A DNA stretch of 64,000 bases from Aristolochia californica (lineage: Eukaryota; Streptophyta; Magnoliopsida; Piperales; Aristolochiaceae): positions 7,771,931 through 7,835,930 of the forward strand of contig JARWKL010000010.1 in assembly GCA_029961685.1 (NCBI GenBank), given 5' to 3'. The translations under genes and the position numbers were made by a program. Of this stretch, positions 1-12,200 are shown piece after piece (position 1 is the stretch's first letter; each line of letters opens with the position of its first letter). The notes below the pieces were generated by a model, which ran no database searches, was not told where the DNA came from, and saw only the letters and a list, made by a program, of their open reading frames with translations.

Positions 1-1722
1 CTCTATGGCTGTTTCAGGAGGGTCAAGAACAACTCCGTTTTGTTTTCTACCTCGGAGCGTAGTCGAACAACACTAAGTACCTAACTTCGATCCTATTTAG
101 CACTATTTCGATACTATTTTAAGTATCACTATTGTAAACGGTTACTGTTAAGATTACAAGATAAACATAATATAAACAAATATTGTGGAGATTCAAATAT
201 ATATATGTGGAATTAAATATGAAAAAAAAAATACTGTAGAGATTCAAATATTACAAACATGAAAAGAATTAAAATATTGTTCAAAACAAAATATCAAACT
301 AATTACATAACTTCTGAAGTTACTGACCGTGTTACCGGTTGGCTCCCTCTTTCCTACCCAGCCATTATGACAGATACCGTGCTTTCGTCAGAAATCATGT
401 TGTTGCCAGAAATCGCCTTGCTTCGTCGCTCTTCAACTCGCTTGATGATTTTCAGGTCTGTTTTCGAATGCCTTGAACTTCATCTCGGCTTCCAATTTAT
501 AGCCAAGAGTAGAATAAATATTTCCTCTTATGCCCTTGAACGAAAGGTCTAGTTTAAAGATGAAGGGTAACTTTCGTCTTTTCTTTCTTTCATTCTTACC
601 CTTGCATTATTGCCTTTCAGCGCCGAAAGCAAGGGTAGATGAGTCCTTGTCCTTTCTGACGTCATTTTGCTGACGTATAAGGAATCTTTATCTTCGTCTT
701 TGTGCTAACTCGGATTTTGACGTTGTTTGCTAACATAGTTGTTAACGTCTTGAAATAAATGTTTTCATTCTGACATGCTGTCTTCTGTTGGCTTCTTTGT
801 GCATAGTTGACACTTGTGCAATTTGTCGAAGGTGAGCTGGGCCATGCCACAAAAACTTTTCTTTGTACTTTTACTAGAAGGAATTTTTCCACTAAATAAT
901 TTTCCAACTGTTTCTTCTAGTGATTTCTGAACATTCGCTGGAGATTCTTTGAAGCTTTTTGATACAATGGTCAGTGGCATTGATGTCTTGTATACATAAC
1001 TTTTCTTCTTTGGTGCCAATAGTTGGAGGTACTGGATGATATTTTTAATTCCCATGGTCCATCTGTTTTTCCAAGCTTCTTCAGAACATGGTCATGATTT
1101 TGGTTTAAGCTTTGGATCGAAATCCGATAGCTTTCCTTCTTTGTCAAGTATTTCGGTGTCCCCATGGAACATATTGCTAAAAGTTAGTCATCCTCCTTGG
1201 GTTTGGATTCATCGAGCAGGTCAATAGTTTTGTGTTTAGAGGTTATCTGGGTTCATATATCTATGTCATTATCTGGTAACTAGTATATCAATGTTTCCTA
1301 CGTCCAAAGCTTTCAGTTGTTGGGTACTTCAGTAACTTGGTTTTAGCTAGCTAGCAAATATGTCAAAAACTCTAGACTTGATGGATCACCAAAAACAGTG
1401 CCCTTAAACCTATTCTATGACATAGCTGGCCCAACCTAATACCAGTTTCCCAAGTTGCGCATACATTGTACAATTCATCAGATGACATTCATGACAACCT
1501 ACTTTGTGAGGTTTTTACTCTTAACTATATTGTCCATTGAACCTTAGTAGTGAATCTTATTGTGACACCTAACTGCCTTTTTGACAAGTCACCATCTCTA
1601 GTACTCAAATAGAAAGATAGTGCCACCTCTGGCATCGAGGATTAGATACATAGCAAATAATTGCCAAGTTCCAGAGCTGATAGATGTCGGAAGCTAGACC
1701 CTTAAACTAATCATATTCTTCG
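1..1722. other. Non-coding or intronic sequence, no recognised gene
   Basis: AT-rich DNA upstream of the first visible ENGase exon. Several short ORFs occur on both strands (for example minus-strand ORFs at 662-1165), but none shows a domain I recognise and they overlap one another in different frames. The stretch may be 5' intron of the ENGase gene or decayed transposon. I see no tRNA, LTR end or splice-linked exon that I can support. Confidence 0.5.
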
Positions 1723-2196
1723 TGTTAGGAATTAAATGCCCCAATTCCAAACTAACGAGAGAAATAATAATAATCGCCGAATAAAGGAACAACAAGCACA
1801 GAAAAACACAACAAGATTTATACAGGTTCGCCTCAAGGTGAGACTACGTCTTGTCTTTCGCTGCTACAGTAATCTACTATAAAGATGAAATAGTTTACAC
1901 GAGAAATCGTTTCTCTACCCTCTTTGGCTGCAATAGATGCTGCTGCTATGATGATAATTCTCCGGGTGATAAAACCCTAACAACAACGTCCTCGAATATA
2001 AAGAGAAAATTAAGGCAATCGGATTACAAGTGTGAAATCCCCAAACTACCCTTAATGAAATAGCAGTCCATATATCATGGATCTGGCGGGGGCTCCACCC
2101 TCGAAACCCTGGGGAGGTCCCACGGCGACCTTACCACGAAGGTCGACCTGCATACCGACTTAGGGTGAGGCGTTAATTAGGTTCCACAACTTAACA
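1723..2196. mobile_element. Solo LTR
   Basis: A 474-bp block beginning TGTTAGG and ending TTAACA, so its tips form the inverted pair TGTTA/TAACA expected of an LTR. It is flanked by CTTCG (1718-1722) and CTTGG (2197-2201), a 5-bp target duplication with one mismatch. No primer-binding site, polypurine tract or coding sequence lies next to it on either side. It is therefore best read as a solo LTR left by LTR-LTR recombination. The parent superfamily cannot be named from the LTR alone. Confidence 0.7.
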
Positions 2197-2305
2197 CTTG
2201 GTTGACTTACATTTATGTATGTTGGTGGACAGTGAACTGAAAGTTCTTTCTCTGAAGTGCATGAGGTGTTATGACAAGTGCTATTCTTGGTTTTGATTCA
2301 TGTAC

Positions 2306-2603
2306 TGTCAAACGCCTAACTAATACAACCCAAAAGACCGGTCTGTTAAGTGCGGAAAGCCAAGTACCTAACCTAGGTGGACCAGGGTGGACCGGAACCT
2401 AACCCAGGTGGACCAGAACCACCTAGCTCTGACACCCACCGTTCCCGTTCCCTACCGCTTCCGCCGGGATTCGAACACGGAACATGGTGCCCAGCTCTGA
2501 TACCATGTCAAACGCCTAGCCAATACAACCCAAAAGACCGGTCTATTAAGTGCGATAAGCCAAGTACCTAACCCAAGTGGACCGGAACCACCTAGCTCTG
2601 ACG
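2306..2603 (-). mobile_element. TRIM/SMART miniature LTR retrotransposon, 298 bp
   Basis: A complete miniature LTR retrotransposon on the minus strand. The 5' LTR is 2506-2603 (98 bp) and the 3' LTR is 2306-2434 (129 bp, longer through a short internal duplication). Both start with (T/C)GTCAGAGC and end in GACA on the element strand. Directly after the 5' LTR is a primer-binding site, TGGTATCAGAGCTGG (2491-2505), matching initiator-Met tRNA. A purine-rich tract precedes the 3' LTR. The element is bounded by a perfect 5-bp duplication, TGTAC, at 2301-2305 and 2604-2608. It has no coding capacity. The second half of the LTR and the internal segment closely resemble the Cassandra element at 12322-12742, but the 5S rRNA part is absent. 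Confidence 0.88.
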
Positions 2604-2608
2604 TGTAC

Positions 2609-3140
2609 TTATCCTTGTTTTGAATTATTGTGATTAAGGTACTTTGCATAATAAATGTTGCTTGTTGCTATTTTATTATATAAATGAGCAACTGCTTTTT
2701 CCCTTTAAAGTTCAAAGATAAAAAATTGAAGGCTTTGAAGCTAGGTTCCTACATGTTGCCAGAAAAAACATTTTTAGTTCAACATTTTTGGTTCCATACC
2801 TTCATCACCTATTGGCCCGTTTCAGATGCATATCAGTTAAATATCAGGAAATCTCTCTCATTGAACATTCACAGAATATCCTGTTTTATAGGTTAATGGA
2901 TTCAGTATAGAGCCCTAGTTGTGGGGAAAACAGTGAAATTTTCTATTACGATAGGTGGCTGGGCCATAGTTGTTCCTATGTTTTGTAATTGTTGTTTTTC
3001 CTATTACTTCCTTAGATTTTCCTTTTCTCTTTACATGGTTATTTTGTATTATTCTAATCTGTTGGACTCTGTTATTATTTTTCTTTATGAGACATGAGCT
3101 TGAAACATTATGGTTAATAATAGATGTCTCCTATGTCCAG
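2609..3140 (+). other. Probable ENGase intron sequence
   Basis: A T-rich stretch directly before a clean splice acceptor (…TATGTCCAG, ending 3140). It carries a 70-codon open frame (2684-2896) with no family resemblance. Upstream GH85 exons are not visible here, so the preceding exon probably lies outside the window. Confidence 0.5.
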
Positions 3141-3253
3141 ACGAATGTTGCACTAGATGTTCTAAAGACAGATGACGTGTCAGCTGCCATATTTGCTCCT
3201 GGATGGGTCTATGAAACCAAACAACTGCCTGACTTCCAAACTGCACAAAATCG
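3141..3253 (+). CDS. ENGase: ENGase exon preceding the giant intron
   Basis: A 113-nt exon beginning TNVALDVLK and ending DFQTAQNR, with the last codon split as CG|A. The acceptor is …CCAG before 3141 and the donor is GTATTTAT at 3254. The remaining A of the split Arg codon is supplied at 20598, 17.3 kb away, where the frame resumes with WWGLVEESW. Confidence 0.88.
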
Positions 3254-6200
3254 GTATTTATTCTCTTCTATTGCTTCAAAATTGGACAATTTTTATTTTG
3301 CATTTGTTATAACATGTCATGTAAACGTTTTGAGTAACTTATTTGTTTTTGTTCATGAACGTGTTGAATTGCATTATATGCTGTTGCATCTATGAAGTGC
3401 AATGATGTTGAATTCAGTTCTTCCGGAGCTTGGCCCAACAAAGTTCAAGTTGGGTTTTGTAAAATTGTAAAATTGGGAAGAATAGAAGAGGGAAAGGAAG
3501 AATAGCGAGGAGAATAGTTGAGGAAGCAGCTTTGGGTAAGAGCTCAGAAAGAACAAACTCCCCCTTTTAATAATTCACTTCTCTTAAGTTAGTTTTTACA
3601 TAAAAGGACAATTATGCCCCTTAGTAGAAAAAAGGACCAATATGAGATGATGAAATGACCAAAATGCCCCTGAACTAGTATTTGAATATTCCCCTTCAAG
3701 CAGAAGAGTAAATGTAAACAGTCCCAGCTTGTCATAAAATATCAGATGTTTATGCCTTCCAAGAAGTTTTCTAAATACATCTCCAAGTTGTTCAAAAGAC
3801 TCACATACGAGGTAAACCACCTTCCCTTGCATGATAATATCTCTTATGAAATGACAGTTGATCTTGGTGTGCCGCTGATTACACGACTATATACCATGAA
3901 GCATTGGGCCACAGCTGAACCCACTACATTGTGGTTGGGTAGAGATTTACTTACAATTGATTAGAAGACATTTTTTAATTTTATTATTTATATTTTGGAT
4001 TGTTTTTGGGAATTAATTATTTCATTTGATGAGGGGCATTTTTGTCATTTAAATTATCAAGATATACCTCTTCCTTTAAGTCACCATATAGGAATGCATT
4101 TTTAACATCCAGTTGAAATAGTGGTCATCCTTTGTTAGCTACCACAGAAACCAAAATCCAAACCAAAGTGAGTATAGCAACTAGTGAAAATGCTTCAAAA
4201 ACATCAATGTCGAATGTCTTGGTCACTAATCTGGCCTTATACCGATCAATGATCCCATAAGCTTTGTACTTAATCGTGTACAACCAACGGTATCCCTCAA
4301 CAATTGCTCTTGAAGGTAGATCATGGAGACTCCACATGCCCCTAGACACAAAAGGCATCCATCTCCTTTATAGCTTGTTGCCACTCATGTGAAGTCATAA
4401 CATCCTGCATTGGACGAGGTATAGTGGACTTAGATAATGACACAACAAAGAATTTGTAGGATGGAGGCAAGAAATCAAGAGAAACATATTGTGATATGGG
4501 ATGGACATACATGACCTTTTACCTTTTTGAAGACTAATGCGTACATCCAAATGAGAAGGAATTGGACCTGTAGGCAAAGAGGAAGACGGTTGGTCCTCAT
4601 TAGTGGGCTTATCAGTTGGAACATCAGTAGGCACCGGAGCAATCAACAAAGAACAAGAATGTCGAAAGTACACTTGTAGTGGCGGCAAGGGACTTGCGGC
4701 AGGTGCATCTGTAACAGTAATGGGCACTTGGTTATCTATTGGAGTACCAGATGATGATTGAGACTCAGTAGAAGATGCAAATTGAGGTGGCCTTTTTCTT
4801 CTTTGAAACTCCTCTGCAGTTGAAGTCTTAGATCACGTGACTGGCTCCTTCTCTATTGGAATTAAGTTGCGTGACAGATGCACTGGATTCACTTGGGGGC
4901 TTTGCCGGAATTTATGGCCCTACCTGATACAGGGATCGTCGCTCTTTTTGGGATTAGCTTTCTGGCCTTCTGCCTCTCTAGCAAGACGTTTACTTGGTCC
5001 AATGGTCAGAGACCTCCCATCCTGTCCAAGCTTGATCGGTTCCTTGCCATTGGTGATTGGCTCAACTCCACGACAACACATGCGGATCGGTTTTGAGTTG
5101 TGCTGGCTCTGACCACTAGCTTGTTCAGATTGATACCAAACTTGATAAATGGGGGCCTACCCTTTTCAAGTCTGATAATTCTTTGCTATTGGATAAGCAC
5201 TTCACCGGCAATGTCGCCTCATGGTGGGAAACCTTTGGAGACCCTAACTATGATGGCTGGTCTCTCCCACACAAGTTAAAGCGTCTCAAAGTGAAACTCA
5301 AATCATGGTCCTCGGAGTGTCGCCTTACTGCCTCCTCTCAGAAATCCTCTCTTCAGTCTCAGATTGCTGCCCTTGATATGGTTGAGGAACAAAGATGTCT
5401 TACTCATGTTGAGTTTTCTACCCGCATCTCTCTTCAATACAATTTTCAATCTATTCTACACTCTGAAAGGGTTCAGTGGAAGCAAAAGGCCCGCTTCAAG
5501 TGGTTGGCCGAGGGTGATACTAACACAAAGTTCTTCCATGTCATCACCTCGACCCGCAGGAGGACTAACCGGGTCACCTCCTTGTCTATTGACAACAAGG
5601 TTACCTTGGATAGGACCTCCATTACTGACGCTTTTCTCATTTTCTTTGAAGATCTTTACAGGGAGGAGCACCACCGCCGGCCCAATCTTTCTAGCCTTTG
5701 CTTCTCCGCGATTTCCCCAATACTGGCGAATTTCATTGAGCTTCCTTTCTTTGACTTGGAGGTTGAAGATGCGGTCCTAGGACTCCCTCGGGATAAGGCC
5801 CCGGGGCTTGACGGATTCAACGGGGAATTCTACAAGGCTTGTTGGCTCGCTTTGACATCGGATATCATTTCCATGGTCAGAAGTTTCTATGATCGTGGAA
5901 TCACTTTTAAGAGCGTGGGTGCTTCTCTTATTGCTCTGGTCCCCAAGAAAGCTAGTGTGGAATGCCCTCAAGACTACCAGCCAATCAGTCTCGTTTCAAG
6001 TCCATACAAGATCATTGCTCGCGTCTTGGCTCGTTGTCTCAAGGTTGTTCTTCCTACCATCATCCATCAGGGCCAGAGCGCTTTTATCAGAGGTTGTGAT
6101 ATACTCGACTTAGCTATGGCCACACATGAAATTGTGGATCATTTTGCCTAAATGGGTCGACCGTGGTTTGTTCTCAAGTTGGACCTCGAGAAAGCTTTCG

Positions 6201-9200
6201 ACCAAGTTAGTTGGTCCTTCTTGGACGACATTATGTAGCATATGGGGTTTGGAGACAAATGGAGGTTTTGGATCCGCGGTAGTATCTCTTCGGCCTCTTA
6301 ATCCTTGCTTCTCAATGGCACGGTTTATGGCTTCTTCCAGGGCACTCGATGCATCTGTTAGGTAGACCCCCTCTCCCTGCTCCTCTTCAACATCATTGCT
6401 GAGTACTTATCCTTTATGTTCTATTATGCTCGCAGCATTGGTTGGTTAGAGGTCGTCTCTGATCATAGTTGCTTTGAAATCCCCCTGCTTCAGTTTGCGG
6501 ATGACACCATATGTTTTGGCGTCGGCACACTTGATCAGGTCCGTAACATTATTGCCCTTCTCGGCCTTTTTGAGATCACTTCTGGTTAGAATGTAAACAA
6601 GGGAAAGTCGACCATCATGGGATATCACAATGATCCCCCCCTTGCTTCAGATTATGGCAGAGACTTTGGGATGTCCGGTTGCGATTGCTCCCATGAACTA
6701 TTTGGGCCTCCTCTTACTGACAGTAGACCCCGGATGGGACTATGAGCTCCAGTATTCGAGCGGCTTGAGCGACGCATCTCCACTTGGAAGGGTAAGATGC
6801 TCTCCAAGGCGGGTAGATTGCTCCTCTTAAACTTATGCCTCGCAATTATTCCTAACTACTTCTTCTCTTTCCTGGCTTGCCCCACCTCTATTAGCCGAAG
6901 CATTGACATGATCAAGAGATGTTTTCTGTGGTGTGTCACTGGAAATGAATTTCACTATCACCTTGTCAGTTGCGAGGAAGTGAATAGGCCAAAGTCTTTG
7001 GGTGGGCTCGGGATCAGACGCACCAAAGAAATAGGGCACATGCTCTATTTCTCAAGTGATTTTGGAAGCTCAACTCTTCCTCGAGGGCTTTGTAGAAGCC
7101 AATGGTTGCCTTCAAGCTTCGGCATCTTGGAGATATATGGATCACAGACGGCAATTGTCATCATCTCTCCTCCATTTGGAAGGCCTTGTTTCATATATTC
7201 TCCACTTTTTCGCACTTCCATTCGGTTTTTTATTAGGGATGGCTCCAGTCTGCATTTCTGGACAGATTGGTGGTCGGGCGATGGCTCTCTTGCCTTGTCT
7301 TACCCACCACCGCTTCAGCTCACCACCAGCCGCGACTTATTTGTCTCTGATGCTTGGCGGAATGGCTCATGGAATCTTTGCCTTAGATGTTGCCTTACTG
7401 ATGAGAAAACAATTTTTGTTTGTGGCCTGATTAATAGTCTTGGTAGTGTGATGGTGCGCCCTCAGACGGCTGATTTGGTTCCCTGATGACAGCGGGCGAA
7501 TCTTCGGTCTCCTCGGCCTACCGTCATCTTATGGGTTGGACCCGGCCACTCGCCCCCCATCCGGCTACTTTTGTTTGGCGCCTCTAGGCTCTGCCCAAGG
7601 TGAAATTTTTTCTTAAAAGTGCCTGCCGTAATATGATTCTAACTACAGACAACCTTATTAGGCGTGGCAATACCACTCCCGATCCTCTCTACCCCTTTTG
7701 TGGGACGACGGCTGAAATTGTGAGTCACCTTCTCCTCCATTGTGGCTTCGCTTGGAAGGTCTGGACTTTCATGATTGACAGCATGGGGCTCAGCTTCTAC
7801 ATCCCACTTGACCTGAGCATCATGTGTCGTTTCTCTTCTAGGACCCTCCTTCCCAGCCTGGGCAAGCTTCTGCTGGCTGCCTGCATTGCTTTTGTCCCTT
7901 AGTGCCTTTGGAAGGAAAGGAACTCCTGACGGTTTGACTGTGCTTTCCGCTCTACTGTTGAGGTTTCCTACACTGCCACAGGGGTCATCTCTACCTGGAT
8001 CAGCACCCGAAAAGAATTTGGCTACCTCTCTTGTGCCCCATTCTGCACCAACTGGAAGCTTAGTGCTCAGATGTTTGTCCCCTCTGCCCCCCGCCGAGTT
8101 GTTGTTTGGGAGCCTCTTCCCATCGGATATTATAAGCTAAACTTTGATGGTAGCACCTTTGGGAACCCGGGTTTGGCTGGTTTTGGTGGGGTGATTTTTT
8201 ATCCGGACGGCACTGCCATACTCTCTTACTCTGGCCCTCTTGGAATTACTAACTCGACCACTGCTGAGCTCTCTGGTCTCCTTCACGGTTTGCGTATTTT
8301 TCAAGACCGCTTCAATGGTCCCCTTATTGTGGAGGGAGACTCCAAGGTTGTCATCGGATGGTGGTCCACCTCATCCTTCCCCCCATGGCGTCACTGGCAG
8401 ATTTTTCTTGATATTTTGGACATTGTATCCACCATTTCTTGCACTTGGTCTCATGTACTTAGATCAGCCAATTATGTTGCTGATTTGTATGCTAAATTAG
8501 GCTCCCCCTTCAATCTCTTGTTGTTAGGGGAGGTCTCCTTTGATGTTTATTCTCTTTCTTTGAAATATAATTATCAATATTTCAAAAAAAAAAATGAAGA
8601 AGCAAAGAAAGGAGTATTTTTAAAAAAATAACATCAGAAGACGCATACATCTTTCGTTACTATCATAACACTTATACAACTTCTGATGACATAAATATCC
8701 CAAACAACACACTTACTGAGCGAAGAGACAATTTATCTGCAGAGTTACTAAATAAACGAATAAAACATGTTGACCCGAAGATCCGAGGAACAACATCAAA
8801 CAATTTACACTGAGGTTTTAAAATCAACATAGGAACTTATCCTTGCAAAACAGAAGATGACATACAATTGATCAAGAAGCACGATGATAACACTGCATCC
8901 CCAAAAAGATTTAGGGACGTTCATGTGAAACAGGAAAGTACGAATAACTTTAAGATGTATGTTTTCGTTCTTTTGTTGTGGAGAATAGATGTAGGAAGTC
9001 TGATGAGTAATACCATGTAAAACACAAAATGATGTAAAGATTGAGAAACTCAAGTCCATTGTCAGTACGAAAAATGTGAACACAGGCGGCAAACTGATTC
9101 TGTATTTCATTGAAAGAGGTAACAAATACATCAAAGGCCTTGGATTTATCTCACAAGATATACACCCACATGACTTTACTGAAATCATCTATTAAGGAAA

Positions 9201-12200
9201 CAAAGTAATTAAGGCCAAATAGACTAGGGACTCTACTTGGACTCCATTCATCTAAATGTATTAGTTCAAAAACTTGAGAGCTATGACTAAAACTAACGGA
9301 AAATAGTCCAACAGTGCTTTCCAGTTGACACGACTTACAATCAAAGAAAATATCAACTAGCAAAGATGGAAAACACTAATGGAGTTTAGCTGGTGATAGA
9401 TGTCCCAAACACAAGTGTCAAAGAAATGAGTCTTTAGTTGTAAGCAGAAAAGACTGATGGAGTTTAGCTCGTGATAGATGTCTTAAATGCAAGTTCAAAG
9501 AAATGGAGTCTTTAGTTGTAAGTGCCACAATCTTCGGAATAGATACATCATCCAACAAATAGAGTTCGTCCTTCTCATGTCCGAAACCAACCGTCCTCTT
9601 GGTCTGCGAGTACTAATGACACAAGTAGTGGGAGAAAAGGTTACAAAATAGTTTAAATATTTAGTTATATGACTCAAAAATAACAAATTGACAAGAAAAT
9701 TTGGAACAAAGAGAACTGAAATCAACGATATCTGAAGTGTAGTAAGTACAATGCCCTCCCCCTGAAATGGGGGAATAGACCCATTAGCTAAATTAACATG
9801 ACAATAGGTTTGAGAAGGGTTAATAGAAAGAAGGCATACCTGACATGTAGGTGGATGCTCCTAAATTGATGATCCAAGAGGGAGAATGAGACGCATTTAG
9901 TGTTGGCATACTTGTACTCGCCATCATGCCACTTGCTAAGGGAGAGGAATCCGGCTCAATGGGAATAGGTGTGGCAGATGTGATAATTAATTGAGCAAGC
10001 CTCTGGAGTAACCACTGAACCTCCTCCTAAGGACCAGAATAAGAAGTCTTTTTGCTGCCTGTCCATAGTTCATGCTGGCTTACCAAACTTCTCCAAACAT
10101 TTATCGGAGAAGTGGTCTGTTTGGCCATAGTGAATAATACACTTCCTATTAACTCTATCACTATGCCATGACCTTGAGCAGAGGAATCTTTGCCACAACC
10201 TCTATTGCTACTCCTATGGCCTCGGGCTTCAGACTTCCTAATTGATGAATTGAGGTTGAGAGCAGTTGCATCAGGAGGTTTCTTATCCTTTTCACTTTTA
10301 CTTGCTATTGCCCCTTCTGCCGGAATGACTCGGTTAAGGCTTGTTCCTGTGTAGTCACATTTGTTAATACTTTGCTCATATAGCATTATGTTCTAATCCA
10401 AGACCTTCTAAAAATCTCACCACTTTAATATGATGTTTTTCCTTGCAGGGATGGAAGGTGCTAATTTCTTGTAAGACACCCCTCATTTCTGTGAAATAAT
10501 CATTGACTGATTTGTCACTCTTCTGCATATTAAAGTATCAGACATACAATTTGAAAAATAGGTGATTTGGGGATAAAATAGAAGAGAAAATGGATTTCTG
10601 GAAGAGAGGCGGCTTTAGAATCCGAGCCAGAAAGGTCCTTTATAATCTGGGTTTAAGTGAAATTTTACAATAGGACAAAAATACCCATCAATACTCAAAA
10701 TTACATCTTCTAAAGTACATGTCTAAATTGAATGAAAATTTAACTAGAGATAAAATAAGACATTCTCTAACTAATAGCCATACTATAAGAGAAAAATGTA
10801 ATATTGAAAATCTAAGAAATGAGCTAAATACCCCTAAACTTGTATTTTAACATTCCCCCTCAAGTTGGAGAGTAGATATCAAACAATCCCAGCTTGTCAT
10901 TAAAGGATACATGTTCACGTCTCCCCAAAGGCTTGGTAAATATATCTCCCAACTGGTCTGAAGACTTTACATAAGGAGTTACCACATTCCCCTGCGTAAC
11001 TACATCTCTAATGAAGTGGCAATCAACCTCTATATGTTTCGTTCTCTCATGGAATACAGGGTTGCTGGCAATAAAAATGGTTGCCTGGTTATCACAATTC
11101 ATAACTGTTGGAAGATAGGCCCAAGGCCACACGACCAAGGAAGGCCCACAAGCTGACATCCTTATCACATAAGTTGGAAGATCAAGAAGGACTCATAAAG
11201 GCATCTTTATCTTATGGTCACGTCCTAGAAGAGTTCAAGTTTGAGTTATGTTTGTCTTTTATCTATATTGAGTTATTTAATTATGCTAGGACTTATCTTT
11301 AAGTGTTAGAGTTTGGGTGTAATTGGGACAAAGGTAGTTTTATTGTAATTGGGACTCTACTACCTTCCTTTATTATAAATAGAGGTTCATGTACTTTGAT
11401 TATATTAAGTTAATGAAGTCAATGAAGTATTTCTCTTTTCCATAAATTCAATATGGTATCAGAGCAGGTTCTGTGAGTTGACTTGGTCAACCACAGAGAT
11501 AATGAGATCCTTTTCTCTAAACCCTAAACTCTAAGTCTAGGTTCGTAGTTGTTTTTTTCAGTCCCTACACCCGTAGTTTTCTTTGCATTTTTTACTTCTA
11601 TAATGAGATTTTCATATTGCAAATTATATATTGACGGAAAGATATTTGAGTCTACTTTCCAAGGAAAAACGATTTTTTCCAATCAGAGTTATCTACAAAG
11701 AGAAATCGATATTTGAATGAGCAAAGGTCAGATTGCAAAAGAGGTTCGAGCAGTAGCAGAAAATTTCACCTTCCGAGGTATTTTATGCTATCAAGAACGA
11801 GATTTTATATGGAGATATATATATAAAAAAATATGTGTAAGTCTATTCTCTTACATATTCAATCAATTTTCAATCGGATTTATCTACAAAGAGAAATCTA
11901 TATTTGAAGCAGTCAGATTGAAAAAAAGGTTCGAGCAGCAACAGAAAACTTCAACTTCCAAGGTATTTTATGCCATTAAGAACGAGACTTTATATGGAGA
12001 AATATGTATCAAAAGAAATATTTGTAAGTCTATTTTCTTACCTATTCAACCAATTCTCGATCTGAGTTTTTTATAAGGAGATATTAATCTTGGAAGAGTC
12101 AATGGTCATGTTGGAAAAAAAGGGAGAAACAATGCTTAGTTTGGCCAAATGACAGAGACCGAAATCTATCAGATTATTTATCTTCTGATAATTATATTTT

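Noticed and set aside
662..1165. Overlapping minus-strand frames that could be a gag-like gene
   Set aside because: Frames overlap, have no zinc knuckle, protease or RT motif, and no LTR is nearby.
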